Shown here piece after piece: positions 1 to 8,236 of a stretch of DNA of 64,000 nucleotides. Source of the DNA: Flagellimonas chongwuensis. Lineage in GTDB: Bacteria; Bacteroidota; Bacteroidia; Flavobacteriales; Flavobacteriaceae. Under the pieces are notes generated by a model. That model was not told the origin of the DNA. It did no database searches and saw only the letters and a list, made by a program, of their open reading frames with translations. The DNA lies in NCBI RefSeq assembly GCF_013376415.1, contig NZ_WYET01000002.1, positions 124,001 through 188,000 on the forward strand, in the 5' to 3' direction. Each line of letters starts with the position of its first letter. Position 1 is the stretch's first letter. A program made the translations under genes and the position numbers.

Positions 1-1419
1 AGCATAGTGGCTGTCCGCAATATTGGAGTAGCTTAGAAGATTGTCCGCCAGCACATAAAAGTTTACGGGGCCCATCTGAAAATTTGCGCCCAAACCTATA
101 TTTGTAAAGGAATATTTATCCATGGTATACGTACCTTTTAATGAGAGTACACGGCCAAAACGTCTTTGATAAAAACCGGTCAATGCAGCTTGGACCCCCT
201 TTGGTCTTTTTATCATGAACAATTGTCCGCCGACACTGTTGCGGTAATAGTCGGAAGTACTTGACATTCCACCGCCGTTTACGGCACAACCACAATTATC
301 GAAAATCCTGCCATTTCCACCCTGTCCAAAATCGTATCTAAGGGAACCGTAAACCTTTACTGGCCTCCATGAGATATAGCTGGACCGGTTTTCACCATGT
401 GGCAATGCTGCATCTATTTCATCTATTAGTTCTTGCCATTTGTCATTGTCCACGTCATCGATATCCTCTGGAAGCACAATAGAAATACCATCTGTAGTGG
501 TGCTACCTGCAAAAGTATAGTTCCAAACATCTTTTGAATTGCTGATAAATCCAAGGTCCAAAACACTGGCTGTAATGGTCGTCTGCGGATTTAAATTATA
601 ACTAAAGCCAACATCAACACCAAAACCCAGGTTCCCACCCAAAAGCGTCCTTTCCGTAAATAGACTTTTTACATCCTTTTTCGTGGTTCCCGTATCCTCT
701 TCGATAATATCATAAAAACCTTTCACACCGGCCGTTTGTAACTGCATATCTGCACTTATGGCACTTTCGTAAACATTGTTCTGTCCTTCCCTTGTAATAA
801 AAGAGCCCGAATTATTTATAGATTGAAACTGAAAAATACTGGAATATATTTTGGCCCGTCCCCCAATGGTAAGACCCTCATTTACTTTTCTATTTATGCC
901 AAAATGAAGCACATTGACCATTTCTCCGCGGAGATTCAAGTCACCAAGGTCAAAGCTCCTACCTAGGTTGCCTCCCCCGTTACCTTCAAAAGCCAAAATG
1001 GCCAAGTCCTTGGGCCAATAGGAAATAATGTCCATTTCGCCATACATGCCGAAGGAATAGTAATCATCCGGTCTGTTTTTGCCCCTGAATCCTACAGTAA
1101 ATGCCTCTATCTGACTTGTAGTGCTAAAATCATCTCTATTGGTCATAACATCCAATAATCGCTCTTGTACCTTGGTGGTAAAATCTACCCCATCATTGGC
1201 AAAAAGGTCGTTCACGGTAACTCCACTGGTGGCTCCTTGTACGGAGAGGCCAGACAAAACAGGAATACCTGCATGCCATTTCTGCGAAGTCTTGACTCCA
1301 GGATTTACCATCAAAGATTGGGGAATCTCATAAAAATCGTACAATACCTCCTTGTTCTGAGCAAATCCGGTAGCGTATACAAAAAGTGTAATCAGGATAA
1401 GTCTTGGGGCCATACTCAT
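1..1419 (-). CDS. DUF5723-like outer-envelope protein, C-terminus cut off by window edge
   Basis: About 473 codons are open on the minus strand from an ATG at 1419 to the window edge, so the C-terminus is missing. The protein begins with a typical Sec signal peptide (MSMAPRLILITLFVYATGFA, then QNKE). The mature part has many short alternating hydrophobic and polar segments and repeated Gly/Asn/Ser turns, as expected for a beta-barrel surface protein. The phrases around 'SLMVNPG' near the start and 'FGVDVGFSYNL' in the middle resemble the Bacteroidota DUF5723 family, whose molecular role is unknown. The start codon overlaps the stop of the upstream lipoprotein gene by four bases (ATGA), which indicates translational coupling. 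An in-frame ATG six bases further in is an alternative start. I infer an envelope role; the family call is moderately sure. Confidence 0.7.
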   Translation of the reverse strand, partial: MSMAPRLILITLFVYATGFAQNKEVLYDFYEIPQSLMVNPGVKTSQKWHAGIPVLSGLSVQGATSGVTVNDLFANDGVDFTTKVQERLLDVMTNRDDFSTTSQIEAFTVGFRGKNRPDDYYSFGMYGEMDIISYWPKDLAILAFEGNGGGNLGRSFDLGDLNLRGEMVNVLHFGINRKVNEGLTIGGRAKIYSSIFQFQSINNSGSFITREGQNNVYESAISADMQLQTAGVKGFYDIIEEDTGTTKKDVKSLFTERTLLGGNLGFGVDVGFSYNLNPQTTITASVLDLGFISNSKDVWNYTFAGSTTTDGISIVLPEDIDDVDNDKWQELIDEIDAALPHGENRSSYISWRPVKVYGSLRYDFGQGGNGRIFDNCGCAVNGGGMSSTSDYYRNSVGGQLFMIKRPKGVQAALTGFYQRRFGRVLSLKGTYTMDKYSFTNIGLGANFQMGPVNFYVLADNLLSYSNIADSHYA

Positions 1420-1967
1420 TGTAGTTGAAATAAAAATTCAGCTCCAGAGCGAAATATAATCCTTGCATCGGGATTTGCAGAAACACTTGAGCCATCACCC
1501 AAATTATCAGCAGATACGCGAAGACTTTTTGTACTGGACAATATATCGATGTTTTTGCCTCCTGCCCCATAAAAGACTGGATACTCTGCAACATTCGGAC
1601 TATTGGCCTCGATATCAAATCTCTCTACATCCAAAACCCTTCCATCTTCATTCAAAAATTCAATCACTATGCGAAGTCTTTTGCTTGTGGTGTTTTCTAT
1701 TTGATAGGTTATTGTTCCTTCTATTAGACGCTCTGCAACATACTGCTCGTTAAACGCTTCAAAAGTGACCTCTTCAAAATAAAAAGAGCCCAATGGCCCT
1801 GCTAAATTTATGGTCTCCTCATCGGATTCCAAATAAAAAATCCCTGAGGACAAGGTCGGGGTCACCCTTAAATCATCAAACTGATCAAAATCTTGCTCTT
1901 CCATACAGGATATGGTGCAAGCCAACAATCCTGTGATCCAGAGAGTGGAATACAGTAATTTTCTCAT
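1416..1967 (-). CDS. Putative lipoprotein of unknown function
   Basis: This is a 183-residue protein starting MRKLLYSTLW, with a short hydrophobic signal ending in the lipobox LLAC (Cys17), so it is probably a lipid-anchored envelope protein. An upstream ATG at 1985 would add six residues in front of the basic signal-peptide start; I prefer 1967 because the MRK start gives a normal signal. The mature part is acidic and soluble-looking, with segments such as 'NTTSKRLRIVIEFLNEDG' that read like a beta-sandwich; I recognise no catalytic motif. It overlaps the following DUF5723-like gene by four bases, so the two are very likely co-translated and act together in the envelope. Function unknown. 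Confidence 0.75.
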   Translation of the reverse strand: MRKLLYSTLWITGLLACTISCMEEQDFDQFDDLRVTPTLSSGIFYLESDEETINLAGPLGSFYFEEVTFEAFNEQYVAERLIEGTITYQIENTTSKRLRIVIEFLNEDGRVLDVERFDIEANSPNVAEYPVFYGAGGKNIDILSSTKSLRVSADNLGDGSSVSANPDARIIFRSGAEFLFQLQ

Positions 1968-2021
1968 AGCCAAAAACATTTCCAAGTATCAAAAATGGGG
2001 TTTACCACTTGTAATATAACT

Positions 2022-2711
2022 CTATAAAATGTTTTTTATTTCAATAAGGTCGTGAATCATGGTGCATTCTCCATGATTGGATTCTTTGTGAAAATTATAG
2101 TGCAGCACCTGCATCCCCAAGGCTTTTGCCCCTAGTATATCGGCTTCGAGATTATCCCCTATCATCAACGAGTTCTGAGGCCTTACCTGTGCCAGGTCCA
2201 ATGCCATTTGAAAAATGTAGGGATCCGGTTTTTTAACACCGGCCATTTCAGAATCAATTACCTTTTGAAAATAATGATGGATTCCACTTCCTCTCAACTT
2301 TTTGGTCTGTACCTCCTGAAATCCATTGGTTATAATGTGCAACTTGTATTTTGGAAAAAGGTATTCCAAAGTTTCCAGAGTATTCGGCAACAAATGGTTG
2401 AAAGATGATAGATGGGCGATATATTCGTGGGCCAATAGGTCGATAACTTCATCTGGTACATGCTCACCTAGTTTATCAAACGTCTGCTTTAACCGCTGGT
2501 ACCTTAGCTGGGACTTTTCAATTCCATTTTGCCGGTATAATGCCCACATTTGCATGTTGATGGGGGCGTAAACCTCCAAAAAGTTATCCAAATCTACATT
2601 GACCTTGTTTTCCACCAAAATTTTGGCGAAGGTCAATGCTGAGTTCTTTTCAAAATCCCATAGGGTGTGATCCAAATCGAAAAAAACATCGGTCACTTTA
2701 TAATCAAACAT
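2022..2711 (-). CDS. YjjG family noncanonical pyrimidine nucleotidase (HAD superfamily)
   Basis: This 229-residue HAD hydrolase carries motif I near the N-terminus (VFFDLDHTLWDF, with the nucleophile and acid/base Asp), motif II 'IITNGF' in the middle, the conserved Lys in 'GVKKPDP' and motif IV 'MIGDNLEADILGA'. The all-alpha cap between motif I and II and the overall length fit YjjG-type 5'-nucleotidases. These cytoplasmic enzymes dephosphorylate pyrimidine monophosphates, including noncanonical ones, and act as a house-cleaning activity. The start overlaps the 3' end of the deacetylase-like gene upstream by eight bases, so both are probably on one transcript that begins at or before radC. 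The substrate is inferred from the family. Confidence 0.85.
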   Translation of the reverse strand: MFDYKVTDVFFDLDHTLWDFEKNSALTFAKILVENKVNVDLDNFLEVYAPINMQMWALYRQNGIEKSQLRYQRLKQTFDKLGEHVPDEVIDLLAHEYIAHLSSFNHLLPNTLETLEYLFPKYKLHIITNGFQEVQTKKLRGSGIHHYFQKVIDSEMAGVKKPDPYIFQMALDLAQVRPQNSLMIGDNLEADILGAKALGMQVLHYNFHKESNHGECTMIHDLIEIKNIL

Positions 2712-3999
2712 AGTATCGCTTTAAAAGGGATTGATACAGCTCCATCCAATTTAACTGCTGCTTTCCTCCCAAGAGCTCATTTGAGAATACAAGAATAAAG
2801 TCGCCCTTGACTTGTTTTACCAATCGATATACCTTATCCATTTTCTCGTAAACCTCCTCCTTGCTCTTGTACTTTACCAAAGCATAGTCGTGCATGGCAA
2901 ATGGATGGATCTTAATGGGTTGCCTCACCTCTGTATTGATGTCGTAAAAATAAAAAGGCGTGCAAGTACCTGTCCTGAAACCAATTTCGTGGGTGTAGCC
3001 CATAGAAAAGTCATCCGTAAACTCCGTTTCTACCAAATTTCTGTAGGTCGCTGGAACATTTACTTTATTATAACGCAACCTGGCATAGCTGATGGGTCTA
3101 TTGATTAAGTTGCCCAATTGTTTCTTCTCTTCCCGGAGCACATTTTTATCATAAGACGACATAAACGAGGTACTCAAGGAAACAATACTATAATCAGCTA
3201 CGGATTTGATCAAATAACGAAATTTGTTATTATTGGTGGATACGTTTTTATCGTGCGCCGAATGCTTTGCAAACTGAAAAAAGAACATGGTCTTAATGGG
3301 AAACTTTTTGTGGATATCCACTAACTCGAAAAAATTGTCATAAGGGTCCTTTTTGAGTCTCATCATCACCGAAAAGCGATCCAAGACATCCCTGAACCTA
3401 AAATTGCCCAAATCCAATAAAAGCCCTCCAATACTACGGGCAATCCCTCTCATGGCATACGCATGTGAAGTTGTAACATTTATAATCGAGGTGAAACGAT
3501 AGTCCTTTTCTTTATTTTCCAAATCCGGGAACCTATCCTTTAAGGCCTCCAATAATTTGTAGGCCCAAAGGTCTACCACGGGAAGCTCCAAAAAGTCATT
3601 CTGATAAGCTATACTTTCCTTCACAGGGAATCTGCCCACACTGTCCTTAACATGGGGCAAATATTCTTCGTACCTGCTCAATAGAAAGAAACTGGCCGAA
3701 AAAACATCAAAGGGAACAGTGCTTTTATCCCCAGCTAAAAAAAAACAGGGAAGCCCGTCCCAATCCGAAACCTTCACCTCCAAATCATTGATGCCTTGCT
3801 CGAACAAAAGATCGTTGCTTCGAATAAAGAATTCGTTCTGCAGGGGTTGTTTGGAATAGGTCATTTTAGGGCCATTGTGTTTGATGAACTCCTCGACCTT
3901 TGTTGTAAACCCCATCTCCACGCCCAAGATTTTTTCAAAAATCTGTTTGGCCGTATAGGTCAATCGATTGGTTACCTTATGTGTAAAAATCAACAACAT
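2704..3999 (-). CDS. Polysaccharide deacetylase-like protein (DUF7033 N-domain type), catalytic motifs not conserved
   Basis: This 431-residue protein has the layout of the Bacteroidota polysaccharide-deacetylase family with a DUF7033-like N-domain: 'PFDVFSASFFLLSRYEEYLP' near residue 100, then a NodB-like C-half with 'DDFSMGYTHEIGFRTGTCTPF' near residue 340 and 'IHPFAMHDYALVKY' after it. Where active members have the metal and catalytic Asp pair, this protein reads INVTTSHAY, and the usual His-Pro-Ser and Arg-Gln-His motifs read SLSTS and YARLRY. The catalytic residues therefore appear lost, and the protein may be a non-enzymatic family member. It has no signal peptide. It lies three bases after radC and overlaps the YjjG gene by eight bases, which suggests an operon. 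The family is fairly sure, the role unknown. Confidence 0.65.
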   Translation of the reverse strand: MLLIFTHKVTNRLTYTAKQIFEKILGVEMGFTTKVEEFIKHNGPKMTYSKQPLQNEFFIRSNDLLFEQGINDLEVKVSDWDGLPCFFLAGDKSTVPFDVFSASFFLLSRYEEYLPHVKDSVGRFPVKESIAYQNDFLELPVVDLWAYKLLEALKDRFPDLENKEKDYRFTSIINVTTSHAYAMRGIARSIGGLLLDLGNFRFRDVLDRFSVMMRLKKDPYDNFFELVDIHKKFPIKTMFFFQFAKHSAHDKNVSTNNNKFRYLIKSVADYSIVSLSTSFMSSYDKNVLREEKKQLGNLINRPISYARLRYNKVNVPATYRNLVETEFTDDFSMGYTHEIGFRTGTCTPFYFYDINTEVRQPIKIHPFAMHDYALVKYKSKEEVYEKMDKVYRLVKQVKGDFILVFSNELLGGKQQLNWMELYQSLLKRYYV

Positions 4000-4002
4000 G
4001 GA

Positions 4003-4701
4003 CTACAGTATTCCTTTATCGGCAAAGCTCAAATATTGGTGTTGAGCCAAGATTAAGTGATCCAATATTTTTATATCCAGTGCTTCTGAAGCTACTTTCA
4101 ATTTTTTGGTTATTTGCTTGTCGGCAGCACTTGCCACCAATGTCCCTGAAGGATGGTTATGTGCCAAAATAATACCCACAGCACCAAGCTCCAATGCTTG
4201 CTTTAGAACAAGCCTAACGTCTACCAAAGTTCCTGTAATGCCCCCTTTGCTCAGCTGCGCTTTATGGACAACTTTGTTTGAATTGTTCAGGTAAACAATC
4301 CAGAACTCCTCATGCGGAAGTTCACCGATCAGTGGATATAGCAACTCAAAAGCATCGTGACTACTCTGTATTTTGATTATTTTGGAAGTATCCTCCAATC
4401 GTCTTCGCCTACCCATCTCCAATGCTGCGGCAATTGTTACGGCCTTGGCCTCACCAATACCTTTAAACCGCATCAACTGGCTTACCGATAACTTTCCGAG
4501 CTCATTGAGGTTATTGTCCACAGAAGCCAATATCCGTTTGGAAAGTTCCACTGCGCTCTCGTTCCTACTCCCTGATCCTATTAAAATAGCAATCAGTTCG
4601 GCATCCGAAAGTACAAAACTCCCTTTTTGTACTAACTTTTCTCTTGGCCTATCATCATCTGCCCAGTTTTTTATGGAAAAAGAAGCTAGTTTTTCTTGCA
4701 T
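4003..4701 (-). CDS. radC: RadC family JAB/MPN domain protein
   Basis: This 232-residue protein has the UPF0758/RadC layout: an N-terminal helix-hairpin-helix-like part with 'RPREKLVQKG' and 'LMRFKGIGEAKAVTIAAALE' (about residues 18-95), followed by an MPN/JAB domain with the JAMM metal motif, Glu in 'LPHEEFW' (about residue 130) and 'AHNHPSG' with the later Asp in 'SAADKQI'. Length is normal for the family. Despite the gene name, a role in DNA repair is not established; RadC-type proteins are associated with processing of DNA or with mobile elements. It is the first gene of a run on the minus strand that continues into the deacetylase-like and YjjG genes with very short spacing. Confidence 0.9.
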   Translation of the reverse strand: MQEKLASFSIKNWADDDRPREKLVQKGSFVLSDAELIAILIGSGSRNESAVELSKRILASVDNNLNELGKLSVSQLMRFKGIGEAKAVTIAAALEMGRRRRLEDTSKIIKIQSSHDAFELLYPLIGELPHEEFWIVYLNNSNKVVHKAQLSKGGITGTLVDVRLVLKQALELGAVGIILAHNHPSGTLVASAADKQITKKLKVASEALDIKILDHLILAQHQYLSFADKGIL

Positions 4702-4754
4702 GCGCTAAAGATAGGAGAATAATTTTATGTAATTTTCAATATAAATCCTTCATT

Positions 4755-5207
4755 ATGAAATCCCTTTTCAATACTGAGGTGCACGAAGAAATTATTGCAC
4801 GAATCCATCAACTTTCAGAATCTTCGGAAAGGCAATGGGGCAAAATGGAGGTTGGGCAAATGCTTCACCATTGCCAATTTCCATTAAAAATATCTTTGAA
4901 ACGGCACAAATCAGATGGCAACGCCAATTTTATGCTCAAACTTGTGGGCAAATTTTTTAAAAAAAGCTTGTACGATGATAAACCATGGCGCCAAGGTTTG
5001 CCCACCGCCAAAGGTTTGAAGGTTGTAGAGGACAAGAATTTTGCGAAAGAAAAGGATATCTTACTTGGTCTTGTGAACGATTTTCATAATGAAAAAGATA
5101 AAAAAGAATGGGACCCACATCCGGTTTTTGGTTCGTTTACGCCCCAACAATGGGGACAAATGCAGTACAAACACTTGGACCATCATTTAAGACAATTCAA
5201 TGTTTGA
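4755..5207 (+). CDS. DUF1569 domain protein (DinB-like fold)
   Basis: This 150-residue soluble protein begins MKSLFNTEVHEEIIARI. I chose this ATG because residues before it in the longer open frame overlap the radC start region and do not look coding. It has the DUF1569 features: 'KMEVGQMLHHC' near residue 30, 'DKPWRQGLPTAKGLKV' in the middle, and 'HPVFGSFTPQQWGQMQYKHLDHHLRQF' at the end, with His residues placed as in DinB-type four-helix metal-binding proteins. The family is common in Bacteroidota; its biochemical role is unknown. It is divergent from radC, with about 50 bp between the start codons, and ends one base before a small gene on the opposite strand. Confidence 0.8.
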   Translation: MKSLFNTEVHEEIIARIHQLSESSERQWGKMEVGQMLHHCQFPLKISLKRHKSDGNANFMLKLVGKFFKKSLYDDKPWRQGLPTAKGLKVVEDKNFAKEKDILLGLVNDFHNEKDKKEWDPHPVFGSFTPQQWGQMQYKHLDHHLRQFNV

Positions 5208-5208
5208 G

Positions 5209-5382
5209 TCAGAGTGCATCGTCTTCATCCTGAACCTCGTGCTGTTCTACTTTTTTCCTTGAATCATTTATCATTCGGTCTTCTTGTAGAAAAACGTTGG
5301 ATATACCCAACATAAATGCAAGAAACGAAACAGACAAAAATCGTCTTAAGTAAAATGAGATATTGCGAAGGAGCCGTTTCAT
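5209..5382 (-). CDS. Small single-pass membrane protein, 57 residues
   Basis: A short reading frame from ATG at 5382 to TGA at 5209 encodes 57 residues. It starts with a strongly basic stretch (MKRLLRNISFYLRRF), has one hydrophobic segment (LSVSFLAFMLGISNVFL, about residues 16-32) and ends in a charged tail finishing EVQDEDDAL. The basic-hydrophobic-acidic pattern fits an inner-membrane protein with its N-terminus inside. It ends one base after the stop of the convergent DUF1569 gene, and no other frame explains the stretch. Function unknown. I am moderately sure it is real, based on its composition and tight packing. Confidence 0.6.
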   Translation of the reverse strand: MKRLLRNISFYLRRFLSVSFLAFMLGISNVFLQEDRMINDSRKKVEQHEVQDEDDAL

Positions 5383-5466
5383 TCACAATATCAATCAATT
5401 ACCATTCCTCTAACCCATAACTGACAAAATTACATTTTCGAATCCTTTCAAATATTGGATTTGAAG

Positions 5467-5600
5467 CTACTTAAATGTAGCCATCGCCTCATAAACCACC
5501 TCTTCTTTATCGGTTTCATCTTCTCCGTCAATTCAAAACGGGCATTTGTCAATCTGTTTAAAATCTCATTGGCGCACTGCATATATTTAGCTTGAAATAT
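5467..5600 (-). pseudogene. Frameshifted 3' remnant of an unidentified gene
   Basis: On the minus strand the stretch reads like the C-terminal end of a protein, but in two frames. One frame gives 'FQAKYMQCANEILNRLTNAR' followed by FELTE; the neighbouring frame gives 'DGEDETDKEEVVYEAMATFK' and then a TAG stop at 5467-5469. The tail YEAMATFK is closely similar to the last residues of the truncated Mpl-like protein at 7247-8140 (YEAMATYQ, also ending in TAG), with codons that differ mostly in the third base. The stretch ends against the start of the SMI1/KNR4-TPR gene. I infer a decayed gene end left by insertion or recombination. It could also be a chance resemblance. Confidence 0.35.
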
Positions 5601-7256
5601 TTCAAAACAACATATAGTAAGGTGAACCATATCAAGAAAAAACTAGAAAAGCTTTGGGATTTGGACCACAGGTTCTTGAACGAAGGCAAACACTTTAAAA
5701 AGCATCTATACCTTCCATTTTCTGAAACAGATATTGCAGCTTTTGAAAAAAAGCATCGTATTGAACTACCAAAAACATATCGTAATTTTTTGTTGAGCAT
5801 TTGCAACGGGGGTGTTGGTCCAGGAAATGGGATTTTGCCCCTTAACATTAAAAATATACACCCCAAATTACATTTACCTTGGATAAACCCTTTGGAGTAC
5901 AACGAATTGTTTCTTTTTGACCCTACAAAAGACACCTATGACACGTACGACGATAAAATCAACAAAGCTCGTCTAAAAGATAATTTGCATGTGGACCATC
6001 TACTTCAAGGTGCTGACCATGGACAACTCCCAATTGCCGACAATGGCTGTGGAACATATTATTTTCTGGTTGTAAAAGGAACAAACAAAGGTGAAATATG
6101 GCTCAACCGTTTGGTGAGCGAAGAAGGTTTTAAATGGGTCGCCAACTCTTTTGGAGATTGGTTTAAATATTGGTTAGACCAGGCCATTTTAACCGCATAC
6201 AAAAATAACCAAACTATGCAGGAACTTTATGCCGATGAGAAAATCCACTCTTTTCTACCCAAGAATGTTGAAGAATTGATGGACTTTGTCAGCCAATTCA
6301 ATAATTTAAAGGATAAAAGCCCGGTCAAAATCTTATTGAAAAGGATATTGGAACAAAATATTCATAGAGAAATCGTAGAGCAAAGCATTGACTATTTCTT
6401 GAATGATGTACACTATAAAGATATTCAGATTGCCCTACATTTTTTGGTACAATCACTGCCAAATCTTGATGAGGCTGGAAGAAAAAAAAATTTATGCCAG
6501 CAAGGCAAAGCTTTTTTTGAATTAGGTAATCATCAAAGGGCATTGAATTGTTTTGAAGCAGCTATGGCTTTGAAAGACCCTGTATACCCTAGCGGTGAGC
6601 TGGAGAGTCCATACCTTAGGACGGTGGGCCTTTGTCTCCTCAAATCAAAAAGCCACAAAGCAGTATTGGAAATGGTAGACACTATGGATGAAGCTGTTTT
6701 ATTTTTGGAGGAAATACATCATACACACAAAGATTACGAAATGGCGACATATTGGGGAGAACTTATTCTGAATACAACCAAATACCAAGAAGATGAAGAA
6801 TTTGAAGATTATTTACAGGATATCTATTTAATCCTGATATATGCGAATGCAGCCCTTAAAAGAACCTTAATAGCTCAGGAACATCTGAATAAACTCATTG
6901 ACCTAAAAGCAAACCCAGAGACCGTACCGTACGAAAAGATTGTGGAAAATCTCATAGACATCAACGTTTACGCCTTTGCCTATCTATGCTTGGGTAAATA
7001 TAGGGCTCTTTTGCGGTCAAAACAAAATAAGGAATGGCTCCTCTTCGCAAAAGGTCAATGTTTTTTAGGCCTTGGAAAAATCCAAAAAGCTCGTGATTGT
7101 TTCGAAAAAAGCTATGAATTAAAGCATTGGATAGTGCCCTATGCCCAACTTATTGACATCAACACAAAATTAGGAGTATTCAAAGTTGCTACGAGGATAA
7201 AAAAAGAAATCTCAGCACTGAATCCAAACTTTTTGAGGGATACAGACTATTGGTAA
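5592..7256 (+). CDS. SMI1/KNR4 (SUKH) domain protein with C-terminal TPR-like repeats
   Basis: The frame encodes up to 554 residues from a TTG at 5592; GTG at 5622 is an alternative start and there is no suitable ATG or clear ribosome binding site. Residues about 40-205 match the SMI1/KNR4 pattern: 'SETDIAAFEKKHRIELPKTY' then RNFLLSICNGG, 'PLNI', 'LPIADNGCGTYYFLVV' and a final 'FGDWFKYWLD'. From about residue 290 on there are repeated helix pairs such as 'GKAFFELGNHQRALNCFEAA' and 'AKGQCFLGLGKIQKARDCFE', which are TPR-like. SUKH proteins are often immunity proteins against secreted toxins, but many are general binding modules. No toxin gene is adjacent. The gene overlaps the convergent Mpl-like gene by ten bases and follows a gene remnant, which suggests a later arrival. 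By eye it is richer in A and T than its neighbours. Confidence 0.75.
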   Translation: MKYFKTTYSKVNHIKKKLEKLWDLDHRFLNEGKHFKKHLYLPFSETDIAAFEKKHRIELPKTYRNFLLSICNGGVGPGNGILPLNIKNIHPKLHLPWINPLEYNELFLFDPTKDTYDTYDDKINKARLKDNLHVDHLLQGADHGQLPIADNGCGTYYFLVVKGTNKGEIWLNRLVSEEGFKWVANSFGDWFKYWLDQAILTAYKNNQTMQELYADEKIHSFLPKNVEELMDFVSQFNNLKDKSPVKILLKRILEQNIHREIVEQSIDYFLNDVHYKDIQIALHFLVQSLPNLDEAGRKKNLCQQGKAFFELGNHQRALNCFEAAMALKDPVYPSGELESPYLRTVGLCLLKSKSHKAVLEMVDTMDEAVLFLEEIHHTHKDYEMATYWGELILNTTKYQEDEEFEDYLQDIYLILIYANAALKRTLIAQEHLNKLIDLKANPETVPYEKIVENLIDINVYAFAYLCLGKYRALLRSKQNKEWLLFAKGQCFLGLGKIQKARDCFEKSYELKHWIVPYAQLIDINTKLGVFKVATRIKKEISALNPNFLRDTDYW

Positions 7257-8140
7257 GTGGCCATTGCTTCATAAAACTCCACTTCGTCCACTCCCATTTG
7301 TTGGCAAACCCATTTGGCCCCCGCTAAATTGCTCAAAGCTGTTTCACCGGATATTTCCAATGGCATTTCCCCATCTGGTGTATCCAAAAATATTTGTCCG
7401 TCCGCTTCTTGATAGTCCGGGGTTCCGTATGAGAACTTTCTGATTGGGTTTTCTGATGATTCTACTCGTTTCTTCACTTCAACATCCTCTTCATTATAGG
7501 TAATACTTCCTCCCTTTACAATACTATTTACAAAAATCCCGTATTGTTCCGCATAGGTTTCAAAATCGGAGTAAAAACTTCCTTCTTTAAACTCAATATC
7601 GGTCAATAAAGCAATGTTTGGCTGATAATTGTGAAACTGTGGTACGGCATCAATAACAGATGATGGCCTATCACCACCTTCCATAACAATAAAATCATTT
7701 TCTTCGGTTAGATGGATTCCATTTGGAGAAGGAAGCACATAATCGACCTCAATATTGTTATAGTCCAATACATGTAAAACCATTGAAACGACCTCGGACC
7801 TTCTCTGGCTGCCGGCTATCACAACACGTGTTTTCAATTTAACCAGCTCGTATAGGAATGCAGGGTAAGAAACCAATCGCAAACCTAGTTCCTTAGCCTT
7901 TTCCAATTCCGGGTTGTCGCTTGTAACATTAGTACCTAAAACAACGAAATCCAATTGTGAATTGACCCTATTTGAAAACCAACCTATCTCATCCAACATC
8001 AATCCTTGGTCTCGCATAACGGCCTTCAACGATTCATCAAAAAGTTCATCACTTCCGGTCACTGTATCTCCCTTTTTATGAAGAGCTAAGGCCAGATTAA
8101 ACATTTCTACCTCGCCCAAACCTATAAAATGTACCTGCAT
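7247..8140 (-). CDS. Truncated Mpl-like Mur ligase homologue with degenerate P-loop
   Basis: This 297-residue protein aligns by eye with the first two domains of Mpl (UDP-N-acetylmuramate tripeptide ligase): 'VHFIGLGEVEMFNLALALHK' at the start, then GDTVTGSD, 'SYPAFLYEL', 'VSMVLHVL', 'VMEGGDRPSSVIDAVPQFHN' and 'GETALSNLAGAKWVC'. Full Mpl proteins are about 450 residues; this one stops at the point where the C-terminal ligase domain begins. The ATP-binding loop, GSHGKTT in active members, reads GSQRRSE here, so ATP binding and ligation are unlikely. It could be a non-catalytic binder of a muropeptide precursor or a gene in decay, although the frame is fully open. A short coding remnant with a similar tail lies on the far side of the SMI1/KNR4 gene. 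Confidence 0.75.
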   Translation of the reverse strand: MQVHFIGLGEVEMFNLALALHKKGDTVTGSDELFDESLKAVMRDQGLMLDEIGWFSNRVNSQLDFVVLGTNVTSDNPELEKAKELGLRLVSYPAFLYELVKLKTRVVIAGSQRRSEVVSMVLHVLDYNNIEVDYVLPSPNGIHLTEENDFIVMEGGDRPSSVIDAVPQFHNYQPNIALLTDIEFKEGSFYSDFETYAEQYGIFVNSIVKGGSITYNEEDVEVKKRVESSENPIRKFSYGTPDYQEADGQIFLDTPDGEMPLEISGETALSNLAGAKWVCQQMGVDEVEFYEAMATYQ

Positions 8141-8236
8141 TGATTCAATTTAGTTTTCAAAAATAGCCAATGCCGGTGCCAATACAAATTCCGAAACCCT
8201 AGATTAATGCCTATCTTGGTGGTAAATTTGAGAACT

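Noticed and set aside
5592-7256. Reading the SMI1/KNR4 gene as part of a polymorphic toxin-immunity locus
   Set aside because: No toxin, Rhs, Hcp/VgrG or CDI gene is near it; only the domain supports the idea, so I kept it as an open possibility rather than a call.
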